A stretch of DNA of 64,000 nucleotides from Sternotherus odoratus (Eukaryota; Chordata; Testudines; Kinosternidae): NCBI GenBank assembly GCA_032164245.1, contig JAVMKO010000001.1:248753644-248817643 (forward strand), read 5' to 3'. Positions 45,668 through 56,545 of this stretch are shown in pieces. A program made the position numbers and the translations under genes. Positions within the stretch are counted from its first letter, which is position 1. Every line of letters starts with the position of its first letter. The notes beneath the pieces are model-generated. The model had not been told where the DNA came from, did no database searches, and saw only the letters and a program-made list of their open reading frames with translations.

Positions 45668-45780
45668 CATGTACACCAGACCCTAGCGATAGCCCGGGGT
45701 TCAGGATTGATGCGCAGTCCCACACTAACGTAACTTAACGTAAGTATACTGGACACAGGCTATAGCGAGGGTCCAGTGTA
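45668..45780. mobile_element. Short Tigger-like element
   Basis: tacaccagaccctagcgata opposite tatagcgagggtccagtgta. Confidence 0.7.
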
Positions 45781-46615
45781 TTTACAAACAACTTTCTAGT
45801 CATTTCAGGATTGATTTCAAGTACTCTTTGATCCAGTTGACAATTTTCCTCCTTGAAATAAATTTTACTCACTTAGTTATGCTAGTATAAATCCAGAATA
45901 ACTTAACTGAAGTTAATCTTTGAAGTTCACTACAATCAAAACAGTTACTATGGATTTACCCCAAAATGTGACCCCTTTTGTTTAAATTATGACATGGACC
46001 TGCTACGTCTTAGTCCATCTGCTCCCCTATCCATTTCTTCTGTTAGACTCACTGCCCCTATGTCCTTTCACAGTCTCATTACTGTTGGTGCAAGAGTCTT
46101 CTCCTTTATTGCTTCAGCCTTCCTGTGTTTCTACCCCAAACTTTTTCTCTCCTCCCTTGCATCTACCTCATAATTCCTCTTTCCATCTACCTGCTATTTA
46201 ACTTTTAAATTGTATTATTTCTTTCTGTGCTTATATAACCTACCTATGTAAAACATTTTGGGATATAGTTTGTATTAAAGATGCTGTACAAAATAAAGCA
46301 ATATTGTATTGTAAATAAAGTTGTAACCTCAACAAATTGGAGTTTGACACATGTAGTTGCCAATCACAATTTCCAGAAAATGGTATGAAACTTGTATCAG
46401 ATCAGAACTTGTCAATATAGAAATAGTCTCTGTAATAATGTTAATTTTTTTTGCCAAAATTATATATGCCAGCTGTACAGTTTATTTGCAATCAAATGTT
46501 TAAATGGATAAACAGTAGGGAACAACAGAACTGTTAGAAATTATGTGCTTGGTTTTTTTTTAAATTCATTATTTGCCAAGCCAACTGACCATTCTCATTT
46601 AATAGCTTCTCTATT
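45781..46615. other. Unassigned intergenic sequence
   Basis: No exon recognised. A worn L2/SINE-like tail may lie at 46,200-46,320 (aaacattttgggatatag). Confidence 0.4.
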
Positions 46616-46620
46616 CCAAG

Positions 46621-46668
46621 TACAGAAAATTGCCAGCTGACATGAAAATGCTGAATAAAGCTTAAGAG
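46621..46668 (+). pseudogene. Decayed duplicate exon of the death-fold gene
   Basis: The sequence after acceptor ttccaag ends in AAGAG|GTAAGC and aligns with the exon at 49,195-49,262: LPADMKMLNKA here against LPDV...LKMPNKAQE there, with matching intron edges. In the only frame that joins the next exon it has TAA (46,663-46,665) one codon before the donor. It cannot be a constitutive coding exon and is best read as a dead tandem copy; a role as an untranslated exon remains possible. Confidence 0.6.
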
Positions 46669-46789
46669 GTAAGCAATTGCTGAAACTCTTATTCATATTG
46701 TTAAAGATTTTTAAGGCAGCATCAGAGATTTAAACACACATCTTCCATTCAAAACTGAGGATAATGGTAAATATAAGCTAAAAGAAGTG

Positions 46790-46920
46790 TTTTACTACAG
46801 AACTTTATATGAAATTTTTTTTACTACAGAACTTTATATGAAATTCTGTTCTAAGTTCTTATACCATGAAATTCTATTCTTATACCATGAAATTCTGTTC
46901 TATCTAAGTTCTTATACCAT
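46790..46920 (+). repeat. Local tandem duplications
   Basis: ttttactacagaactttata and its extension occur twice in a row, then ttcttataccatgaaattct-type units repeat up to 46,920. Confidence 0.75.
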
Positions 46921-47298
46921 GTTCATCACTCATGGTTTCTGAGTGTCTTTCGGTAGTGCATTCAGCAATTAAGGGAAATTGCTTATCCAGTGCACCAGTC
47001 ATGAGTAACAAATGACCTTGGGTTAAAATTGTTAATTGTTAAATTTTTAACAGAATGCAGTTGGGGTTTGTTGTAGTTACTACTTAGCAACATCCAAAGT
47101 ATATATCGGAAAGGATGCTTTTCATGTGACAGATTATCATAAAGTGGTCTTCAGTTATTGGTCTTCTGGATGAGAAACAACTCAGAAACATTAAGGTTAA
47201 GATTTTTAAAAAGATGAGTAATACAAGCAAATATTTTTATCAAGTTCCTTTGAACAAAAAAATCCTGTAGTAAACTTGTTTGGGAATTTCTTTTACAG

Positions 47299-47347
47299 AA
47301 AGCAGACACACCTGTTCAGCTGCATAAGGAGGACAGAAAAAAATCAG
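47299..47347 (+). CDS. Death-fold gene, exon b (lysine-rich linker)
   Basis: Acceptor ttcttttacag, donor GTAATG, phase 1. Encodes [16 protein letters not shown]. The other two frames do not connect to the next exon without a stop. Confidence 0.6.
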
Positions 47348-50300
47348 GTAATGGCCAAGCAAATAGTTTTGCTGGTTATGAAGTTTGGTTTATCATGATT
47401 GGGGGGAGGTTATTTCTGGGAATGAACTGTATTTATTTCTACTTCAGGAAACATTCATAATTCTAAAAATACTAAAGATGCTGATTAACACAGACTTAAG
47501 TCAAAGAAACAAGCTTCATATTTGTAATATGCTTATAAGAATAACTTGTTGGTTTTCCAAGTGGCTGAATTCACTCATAGCTGCAGGATCACTGAGAACT
47601 TTGTTGATACATTTTACAAATGACTAAATGAAGGCTGAATATTTATTAAGACTGATCTTTTTCTACTGGTCTAGAAAAAAGATCTGTATTTCCACTGTCT
47701 TGCCCATACCTTTGCTACGCTTAATGATTTTTCTAGTATTTCTTCCTAAACTTATGTTTACCCCATGCACATAAGAAATGTATATATAATTTATCAATAT
47801 TATAAAAGTACTGTCATACTTAGTCACATGAGAAGTCATAGATTTTAACATGTCTTACAGTGATTCCTGCTGTTTCATTCTGGAATATGTTTGTAGGCTA
47901 CAAAAGAAGTATTGTCCTGTTCTAGAAGTCAGAGGAAGAAGGAAATAGGATCAGAATTATTAAAATTCACATTCCATTAAAGTATGGACTTGGGAATACC
48001 CTACACATCAGCCAAAGGCTCTGGATAACGTATCCTCATGAAAGATTCCCTTTATGAATTCTCAGCCTTCTGAAAGAAATGTTCTGCCTGCTGAGGCATA
48101 AACCACAGAGAAAAGCTGTATATGAGGAGCTACCTTTTCAAAACTATGCTCCCTATAGGCACACGGCAATGAACTGGCAGCATTCACCTAAAACATCCTC
48201 ATCCTGTTAGCATGTGTTGACCCTGCTGAGAAAGCTGAGTCATTGAGGCAGGTGCCTCACTATTCCAACATAGATACAAGGGAAATGGGAGCAACTTGGT
48301 GGAACAGAGGTTCTAGGGAGTGGGCTGAGAAGTCCTAAGGGGAGACAGCTTAAGCAGGACTTTCAGTGATCTTATTGTTAATTGATTCCAAACCCCAGGA
48401 AAGGCGAATTTGTATTCCATATAGCATGCAGACTGTGTGTGCAGAGCAGTGTGGGAAAGGTGCCCCTTCACACACAACCAAAATAGGGAATGTGCATCAG
48501 AATGGATGTATAGTCATATTTTATGTTCACATTGGCTTCATACCAGGCTCTAATTTGTACATGCATAAGTATGTGGACAGTAGTGTTCAACTACCGCGCC
48601 TCTCAAGCATTTAATATCAATGAAATATTGGGGGCCCTGGCTCAGAAAATCACATTGTTCCATTAGAGCTGTGAAGAGGTGGTGGAACAGAAAGGTCAGG
48701 AAACATGGGCACAAGAAACGGACTCTGCCCTCTCAAATTTCTTGCCCAGATCTGATGGGATGAACAGCTGATCAACTTTCACCTGAGAAATATATCCCTG
48801 AGCCATCAGATGGCCCAGCAGCCTGTTTGAAGGCACCCTTAGGTTTTAATACCATGGCCTCCTTCTCCACAATGCATTTACCCTTGATTTTCCACATCAC
48901 GACAGTCCTGGCTTTCAACAGCAATAAAGAGAGCCAGAAACACTGACACCCCTCTGTGACAGGATCTCTGTGGTATAATCTACTGTTCATTTGCATCTCT
49001 TGGCTTTTCCAGGCCAGCTAGAGGAGCTGATGCTGTTTATACAGTAAATGCAATAGGCATGTCAGAACTATTAGTATCAATACTTTTGGAAAGTAATTTG
49101 TGAAATATAATTGATGTGAAAAATACTATTGCATTATACCTATCTGAAAATACTTACGTTTCTCATTGCCATCCTGAAGATAGCTGCTACATAGAAAGTA
49201 AAGAAGTTTTGCCAGATGTTCAAGTGGAATCTACATTAAAAATGCCAAATAAAGCCCAAGAGGTAAACAAAATGTACACCTTAATCTTCAGATAAAAGGG
49301 TGTTTTTATTTGTTTGGTTTTGTCACATGGAATATTCTCCCAAAGGGTTTCAGAGAAGCTGTTAATCTTTCAGCCACCAATTTTAAGATAAAAATGCTTA
49401 GAAGGTTACATCTGTCTATCCATATTCATGCAGTTATGGCTCCTAGAAATGGAAAATTGTGCCGTGGATGCTTAGTCCCTACAGTGATGGGGTACTGTGA
49501 AACAGGTAAATTGAGAAGGATCTTGGTGACTAAGAAAGCATTACTAGTGCCCGAAGAACATATTTGTCTCTTAAAGTTATTAGCATATCATTTAATACAT
49601 GTTAAATAAGTTTTAATTCTCTTAGTAAAATTGCCTGTGGTAACTATAAAGGAGATAGTACTAAAGAGAATGTTATGTATTTATATTATAATGGCATCCA
49701 AATGAATTAGATGCTGTAAAGATATGAAGAAACAGACCGTGTCCTAGTAATTAACTTGCATTCTAAAAAGAAACATACAAAAGCAATATGTAAGTCCCTG
49801 GGAGAGGATCACAGCCGTGTCACAGGCCATTTCCGGGGCAACCAACTGGCATAATGGCTTCCACCCCAGAGTAGGAGGCTGGGCCGAGCAAAATAAGGTG
49901 TGATTAGAGTTCACATAACAATCCCTTGAAGCCATTAGAAAGCAGTGTGATTTAGCACAGCCTAAAGTCAGGCAAATGCAAAAGGGGCTTAAAGGGTACA
50001 TGGTCACAGGACATGCCTACATTGGAGATGGAGGTGTAATTTCCAGTTCAGGTAGCTGATCAAGCTAGCATGCTAAGACTAGAAGCACAGCTGTGGCAGC
50101 GCAAAGGGTGGGATGGGCTAACTGCACCAAGCGTGTGCCTAGGATTTCAGACGGGATCATACTCAGATGGAAGGGCTCTCATGACGCCCCGGCTACACTT
50201 CTGCTCTTAGTGTGCTTGCTCCATCAGATCTACCTGCATTGGAAATTACACCTCCCACTCCAGTGTAGACATACCCAAAGCTGCATTATAAATGCATTTT

Positions 50301-53300
50301 ACAGCATGATTCCACCTTTTATCAAATGTGTACCACCACCAAGTATGTAGTATTTGTGCACATCTATTTGCCAATATACTATGTATAGATTAATGCCTCC
50401 AGGCCTTTTACTATTGTTATTTGTGTGGTCACACCTAGGAGTACTAGTCGTGGACCAGGACCCCACTGTGCTAGGCACTCTACACGTAACAAAAAAGATG
50501 GCCCATTCTTTCATACGTACCTGTCATTGGATCATAGAAATGTAATGCTAGAACGGATATCAATATCATCTAGTCCGGTGGTTCTCAAACTTGTGGAAGC
50601 GGCAGCCATTTTTCTTGTCCCCACGGGCCGCCAGGACCCCTGTGTCTCCGCCGAAATGTCACCGAATGGAACGCTTCCGGTTTCGGTGGCATTTTGACGG
50701 ACATGCCAAGCACTTCACAGTGTCTGCTGAAAAGCAGACGAAACCAGAAACTTTCACTTCGGCAGCTTTTAGGGCAGATACTTTGAAGCGCTCGGCATCT
50801 CTGTCAAAACGCCGCTGAAAGCGTTTGCCTTGGCGTCACTTCAGCGGCACAGGGAGCTCACGACCCCCCAGGAATTGCCCCATGACCCCCCGGAGGGTCG
50901 CAACCCCCAGTTTGAGAACTGCTGATCTAGTCCACCACATTGTTCTCGAAAACCTCCAATGACGGAGATCCACAGCCCCTTTCGGAGACCTATTCCAGTG
51001 CTTAACTACCCTGACAGTTAGAAAGTTTTTTCTAATGTTTAACCTAAACCTCCCTTGCTGCAAAGTTGATTATTTCTTGTCCTGTCTTCAGTGGACATGA
51101 AGAACAATTGATCAGCATCCCCTTTTCTAACAGCCTTTAATATATTTGAAGACTGTTATTAGGTCCCCCTCAGTCGTCTTTTCTCAAGACTAAACCTGCC
51201 CAGTTTCATTAACCTTCCCTCATAGCTCAGGTTTTCTAAACCTTTTATAGTTTTTGTTGCTCTCCTCTGGACTGTCTCCAGTATGTCCCCATATTTTTTA
51301 GTGTGGCACTCAGAATTGGACACGGTACTCTAGCCGAGGCCTCACCACTGCCAAGTAGAGTGGGACAGTTACCTCACATGTCCTCCATGTGTTAATATAT
51401 GCTAGAATATTAGCTTTTTTCACAATTGCATCACATTATTGACTCGTATTCAATTTGTGATCCATTATATCCCCCCAAATCATTTTTAGCAGTACTACCC
51501 ATTAGCTAGTTTTCCGTATTTTTTAGTTTTGCAGTTTATTTTTTTCTTCCTAAGTGTAGTGTTTTACATTTCTCTCTCTGTCATAACATTCTTTTCAATA
51601 AGTTAAGCAATGTGAATTTGTTTGACTATTAGGATGCTGTGATTAACCTGAAATCAGTACAAGAACTGGGTAAGCAGCTGGGTTTTGAGTGGACAATTGT
51701 TGCTAATGAACTGGGATTCAGCAGAGCAGAACTAACCCAGTTTCACTCAGCTAGCACAGAGAAGAAGATTAAAGCACAGAAAATGCTGGAATGCTGGTAA
51801 GTATCTCTGGAGTACTGTGTCCAGTTTGGGGGCCCACACTACAAGAAGGATGTGGAAAAATTGGAAAGAGTCCAGAGAAGGGCAACAAAAATTATTAGGA
51901 GGCATGACTTATGAGGAGAGGCTGAGAGAACTGGGATTGTTTAGTCTACAGAAGAGAAGACTGAGGGGAGATTTGATAGCTGCTTTCAACTACCTGAAAG
52001 GAGGTTCTAAAGAGGATGGATCTGACTGTTCTCAGTGGTACCAGATGACAGAACAAGGAGTAATGGTCTCAAGTTGCAGTTGGGAGGGTTTAGATTGGAT
52101 ATTAGGAAAAACCTTTTCATTAGGAGGGTGGTGAAGCATTGTAATGGGTTACCTAGGGAGGTGGTAGAATCACCTTCCTTAGAGGTTTTTAAGGTCAGGC
52201 TTGACAAAGCCCTGGCTGGGATGATTTAGTTGGGGATTGGTCCTGCTTTGAGCAGGGGGTTGCACTAGATTACCTCCTGAGGTCCCATCCAACCCTAATA
52301 TTCCATGATTCAAACTGAGAGAGCAGTACAAAGTCCCTCACCCTTTCAAATAAAAAGTTGTATTAATCGTTTTGTACTTTCATCCACATCCCACAGCTAA
52401 GATGGTCCTGACCTATGGGGCTACTTTTAGATTATTCTTATCCTTGTTCAAAAGCAATGTTTATCACAACCTGACCCACTACTCTTCTGTATGGTTAGCA
52501 GTCTGCTGCAAGTAAACCCACTTGTTGGGTCCCATGTGCTTCCAAGTCAACTCTGTCTCTTAGGGTGACCCCCCGTCCCGATTTTTCACATTTGCTGTCT
52601 GGTCACCTTAGCCTGGGTAGAGTCTCATCATTGTTTCTAATTTGGGGAGTAAAGAGCCCACTCTCAGGTTCAGATCTCACCTGGCACCCTCCTTCAGCAT
52701 CTAGCACACCAGCACCCAGCTGCTCTAGATCCTGAAACCAGTGTCAGACCTCTCAATCCCCCACCCACACATGCTCCCCCAGAATCCCACCTATGCTGCG
52801 GTCACTCTAAGATTCTATTTTAACCCATTTGGGGACAGATTGGCAGGAAAGCAAGAAATACAGACTTGGGAAAGCAATTTCTTAATCAGAGTCACTTTAC
52901 CTCTTAAACTTCTCAAGACTTACAGATTTTTGAAAACAAGATATCTCCTCAGACACACCCTCCCCCTGTTTGATCTTATAGCATCTATGAGTCCCAGTTT
53001 GTCAGCAGTGTTTGAGGTTGGACAGAGTTCCTCCTGCATTCTCTCTCCTTCACGTCCTTCTTTCACGCGGCAGTGATCAGTCCTCCAGCACAGAGCGAAC
53101 ATTGCTCTTAAGTAGGTCGCTCCTGTGCCATGTGTTCCACTGGGAAGATCCAGCTCCCTTCTCCAGTCATGCTTGCCCCACCTGTGTGGAGAAAAATTGA
53201 ACCCTGGGTTGGACCAGTAGTTGATATAATAAAATTCAATCACCCTAGACCAGGGGTCTCAAACATGCGGCCCGCGGGCCACATGCGGCCCACCAAGCCC

Positions 53301-56300
53301 TTTCCTGCGGCCTGCAAAGCTCCCCCGCCCACCTCCGGCGCTGTGAGTGCCGCACCACTTTCTGAAGCAGCTGTCAGCACATCCCTTCGGCCAGGAGGGA
53401 AGGGGGAGGAGGCGCGGAGGGCTCCTACATTGCCTCCCTCCAGGCACCCCCCCCCCCTGAAGCTCCCATTGGCCGGGAACAGGGAACCATGGCCAATGAG
53501 AGCTTCGTGGGAGTTACCTGGAGGAATGCAAGAGCCACACATCCTGCACCTCAACTCCCTGCCCTGAGCCCCCGCCGCATCCTGCATCCTTTCTGCACCC
53601 CTTGCGGGCAGGGAGGGGGCAGCATTGGGGTGGGGACTTTGGGAAGGGGTTGGAATGGGGCAGAGAAGGCATGGGTGGGGCCTCATGGAAGGGGTGGAGT
53701 GGGGGTATCAGTCATGCGGCCATCAGGTCAATGCACTAGTCCTCATGTGGCCCTTGTGGTCATTTGAGTCTGAGATCCCTGCCCTAGACTGTAGCCTTGA
53801 TAGCTTCTCAGCGATAGTTCTTCAATGAGGCATCCAGTATCTTTTCTACGTAGGGCAACTGTCTGGAATGCAGTAAATAGGCTGCCTACCAATAAGTAGA
53901 GATGTGGTCAATATATAACACAAAGTGGTGTTCATGCTTTGGTACACACAATGTCAAAATGTTCAATACAGTTAGAATTGTAGCAGCAAAAACGTTGAGA
54001 TATAAATGTTTTCAGAGTATAGATGAGACATTTGAGTTGTGTGTAGCATGAAGAAATTCCTCTCATTTAAATGATTTATGATACATTTCTCCACTTTTAT
54101 TATTGTTTCCATAGCACTCGAAATGTGCTCATGGCTGTACAGGAGGTAAGCTGTGCCAGACAAATAACAAGGTGCCTACCCAGAAGAGATTAAAACATAA
54201 CATGCCTTATGAGAGAATCAGAGAGTATGAGTGGAGTGGAGGAAGTGAATAAGGAAAAGTTATTTACTTGTTCCCAAAATAGAAGAACTAGGGGCCATTC
54301 AATGAAATTGGCGTGCAGCAGGTTTAAAACAAATAAAAGGAAGTTCTTCTTCACACAGCGCACAGTCAACCTGTGGAACTCCTTACCTGAGGAGGCTGTG
54401 AAGGCTAGGACTATAACAGGGTTTAAAAGAGAGCTGGATAAATTCATGGAGGCTAAGTCCATAAATGGCTATTAGCCGGGATGGGTAATGAATGGTGTCC
54501 CTAGCCTCTGTCTGTCAGAGGGGGGTGATGGATGGCAGGAGAGAGATCGCTCGATCATACCTGTTAGGTTCACTCACTCCGGGGCACCTGGCATTGGCCA
54601 CTGTCGGTAGACAGGATGCTGGGCTAGATGGACCTTTGGTCTGACCCAGTATGGCCGTTCTTATGTTCTTATGTTCTTATGTCTACACTGGAATAAAATA
54701 CCCCTGGTTGTCCCATGTCAGCTGTTTGGTCTTGAGCTGGAGCCCAAGCTCTGAGAGCCTGAGATCCAGCCCACCCAAACTCTGCTGCAATTTTATAGCC
54801 CCACAACTCAAACCTTGAGAGCCTGAGTCAACTGACCTGGAGTAGCCCTGGGTGTTTTATTGCAGTGTAAACATACCCAAAGAGTTCAAGCTCTATTTAG
54901 CTTAACAAAGAGACGGTTAAGGGGTGACTTGATTACAATCCAGAAGTATCTACCTGAGAAATGAATATTTAATAATGGACTCTTCAACAGAGTGAGATAT
55001 CACAAATCAGAGAGGTAGCCGTGTTAGTCTGGAATAGCAGAAGTGACAAAGAGTCCTGTGGCACCTTAAAGACTAACTAAAGTATTGAAGCATAAGCTTT
55101 CGTGGGCTAATATCCACTTCTTGCATCCGACGATGCTTATGCTTCAGTACTTTAGTTAGTCTTTAAGGTGCCACAGGACTCTGTCACTTGAGATATCACA
55201 CAATCCCATGACTGGAAGTTGAGACTAGGCAAATTCAGACTGGAAATAAGGTATGTATAAATTACCCTCAGTGAGGGTAACTGACATTGGAACAATTTAC
55301 CAGAAGTCATGGTGGATTCTCCATCACTAACAATTTCAAGTCAAGGTTGGATATTTTTCTAAAAAATAAGCTCTAGGAATTTTGGAGGGAGGTAGTTCTA
55401 TGGCCTGTGTTACACAAAAGGTCATCATCACAATGGTTCCTCCTGGACTTGGAATCTCTGAACAAGCTTTGACTAATAATGATTACCATTGTTATGCCAA
55501 AGTACCAGGTCCGGATTGTACACTGTCACGAGTATTGAAGAAAGTGAAAGTAGTGGGTGGTAAAGCAGATATTTGATTTGTTACAATTTTTATTTTACAG
55601 GCAAACTTTAAACTATAAGGCAATAAGGATTACTGCACAGAATAAACCAAAGTACTGTACTGTACCTGCTTTGTTCTACAGGGATACAATGAGCAATTGT
55701 ATTCTCTCTGTGTTGTATTTCCTGCCATTATAAAAGGCCCTTTTCTTTCCCTTTTAACATTGTGGTTTGTCATTAACATCACTCCCATAAGTAGGGTTAG
55801 AATAACATCCATCTGAGGTCTATTTCTTGGTAGTGATGATTTTTGCAAGTGCTGAGCATCCAGCAGCTTCTATTGAAGTCAATGGGAATTGCTGGTTGCC
55901 CAGCACTATGGACAATCAGGCCCCATTTTAAGTACTTAAATGTGGACTGAAGACCTTAAATTTAGGGTACCCGGTTTTGCAAAAGTTGGCCTAGAGAAAT
56001 TAGGACCAGTAATTCACAAGTGTAGCTCCACCAGGGTTGATTTTCCTACTGCAAGTGCAGCCCCAGGTGCTTAGACTATTTTCTGCTACAGTGTCTCTGC
56101 TTGTATCTCCATTGCAATCCTAGAGTGGCAGTTGATGTTAGAAGGAAAATAAAGTCTCAAACAGGGTATCTTGTCTGTTGAGGGGAGGTAAATAAATACA
56201 TTTTTATAAAATATGGCATAGCGGTTGTTGCACTTCAAGTACAAATGGGGATGACGTATATCTTATATTGACTGATCACGGTGCTGTAATGTTTGATGTG

Positions 56301-56545
56301 ATAAATGCAGGTATGAACGATCGTGGAATAAACTTAACAAGACAAAGATCCTTCAGGATGCCCTGGAGCGGGCTGGAAGAAAGGACCTGGCTGATAAACT
56401 TCAGTGCCTGCACTGGGGACATCAGAAGTTGAGCAGCAGAGTGGAGCTCCCTTCTGCTTTCCCCTTTCTCATCACCGTGCACAAAACCATCAACAACAAG
56501 GAAGGGCTTAAGAAAATTAACCAACTTAGTCGCAAGTATCCCTAA
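47299..56545 (+). CDS. Unnamed gene with a death-domain-like C-terminus (3' four exons)
   Basis: Four exons join in phase: 47299-47347, 49195-49262, 51633-51796, 56311-56545, with donors GTAATG, GTAAAC, GTAAGT and stop TAA. They encode about 172 residues. The first two exons give a lysine-rich linker ([16 protein letters not shown], then [20 protein letters not shown]). The last two give a region with the spacing of a death domain: [73 protein letters not shown], and a tail ending NQLSRKYP. Death domains are six-helix adaptor folds in receptors and adaptors of cell death and NF-kB signalling; the '[12 protein letters not shown]' and 'K.LECW' landmarks fit. No in-frame ATG was found, so the 5' part is missing or unrecognised. 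I do not recognise a named orthologue, and human has none at this position that I know of. Whether it is expressed is not visible. Confidence 0.68.
47348..49194. other. Intron of the death-fold gene, unassigned
   Basis: No repeat family or further exon recognised. The minus-strand frame at 48,772-48,996 is not supported. Confidence 0.4.
49195..49262 (+). CDS. Death-fold gene, exon c
   Basis: Acceptor gctacatag, donor GTAAAC. The G from exon b completes GAA; encodes [19 protein letters not shown] plus KAQE. Paralogous to the dead exon at 46,621. Confidence 0.62.
50010..50278. mobile_element. Small DNA element (acatgcctacattgg / ccagtgtagacataccc)
   Basis: gacatgcctacattggagat at the left pairs with ctccagtgtagacataccca at the right. 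Relatives at 54,682 and 57,239. Confidence 0.68.
50415..50510 (-). mobile_element. L2 3' tail, antisense
   Basis: cacctaggagtactagtcgt and ccccactgtgctaggcactc match the tail of the L2 copy at 28,850-28,940. Confidence 0.7.
50529..51595 (-). mobile_element. CR1-type LINE, antisense, with nested insertion
   Basis: Begins ggatcatagaaatg (complement of the ATTCTATG tail) and continues with ctattccagtgcttaac, tggactgtctccagtatgtc and cattattgactcgtattcaa. Interrupted by the hAT-like element at 50,576-50,924. Confidence 0.82.
50576..50924. mobile_element. hAT-like element, family E, nested in CR1
   Basis: Ends cggtggttctcaaacttg and cagtttgagaactgctg; flanked by atctagtc at 50,568-50,575 and 50,925-50,932, an exact 8-bp duplication of CR1 sequence. 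Confidence 0.93.
51633..51796 (+). CDS. Death-fold gene, exon d (helices 1-4)
   Basis: Acceptor gactattag, perfect donor GTAAGT. Encodes 54 codons plus two bases: [20 protein letters not shown] through QKMLEC. Longest open exon of the set with clear amphipathic helices. CR1 copies flank it closely on both sides. Confidence 0.75.
51806..52310 (+). mobile_element. CR1 LINE 3' end, sense
   Basis: Starts ctggagtactgtgtccag; encodes the [20 protein letters not shown] stretch and ends near ctaatattccatgattc. Confidence 0.9.
52562..52606. mobile_element. Minimal DNA element (agggtgacc / ggtcacctt)
   Basis: Only the two inverted ends of a 'gggtgaccagatgtcccg' type element remain: agggtgaccccccgtcccg and gtctggtcacctta. 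Confidence 0.55.
52700..53230. repeat. Diverged repeat copy 2 (partner at 19,560-20,040)
   Basis: Colinear with the first copy over about 350 bases with gaps; no coding sequence. Class unknown. Confidence 0.55.
53251..53781. mobile_element. hAT/Charlie-like element, perfect target duplication
   Basis: Ends caggggtctcaaacatgcgg and gagtctgagatccctg, flanked by ccctagac at 53,243-53,250 and 53,782-53,789. GC-rich core; frames inside are compositional. Confidence 0.93.
53790..54195. other. Intron sequence with worn LINE tail
   Basis: 54,100-54,190 (tagcactcgaaatgtgctca) resembles an antisense L2-type tail. The rest is unassigned. Confidence 0.4.
54196..54681 (+). mobile_element. CR1 LINE 3' end with (TTCTTATG)3 tail
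   Basis: Encodes [19 protein letters not shown] near the end of ORF2 and finishes in three TTCTTATG octamers at 54,658-54,681. Confidence 0.93.
54682..54878. mobile_element. Small DNA element abutting the CR1 tail
   Basis: tctacactggaataaaatac pairs with gttttattgcagtgtaaaca. It starts at the base after the CR1 octamers. Confidence 0.68.
55052..55180. repeat. Near-perfect 46-bp foldback
   Basis: Arms 55,052-55,097 and 55,135-55,180 are reverse complements with one difference around a 37-base loop. The arms are the end of the repeat family seen at 34,205. Confidence 0.9.
55835..55920. repeat. Short foldback repeat (gtgctgagcatccagcag)
   Basis: Same family as 11,900-11,996; the gaagtcaatggg centre is typical of these palindromic repeats. 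Confidence 0.5.
56311..56545 (+). CDS. Death-fold gene, exon e (helices 5-6, tail, stop)
   Basis: Acceptor ataaatgcag. G completes TGG, then [35 protein letters not shown] and a 40-residue basic tail to TAA at 56,543-56,545. No AATAAA is seen within 280 bases. Confidence 0.72.

Noticed and set aside
49310..49609. 99-codon frame after exon c
   Set aside because: It overlaps the intron after a good donor, no family match and no upstream acceptor in phase.
53130..53767. Frames of 90-148 codons
   Set aside because: Contained in the hAT/Charlie-like element with an exact target duplication.
54115..54147. Exon-like block ttccatag...caggag|gtaagc between exons d and e of the death-fold gene
   Set aside because: Its inclusion breaks the frame into exon e (TGA at once) and the sequence resembles an antisense L2-type tail.
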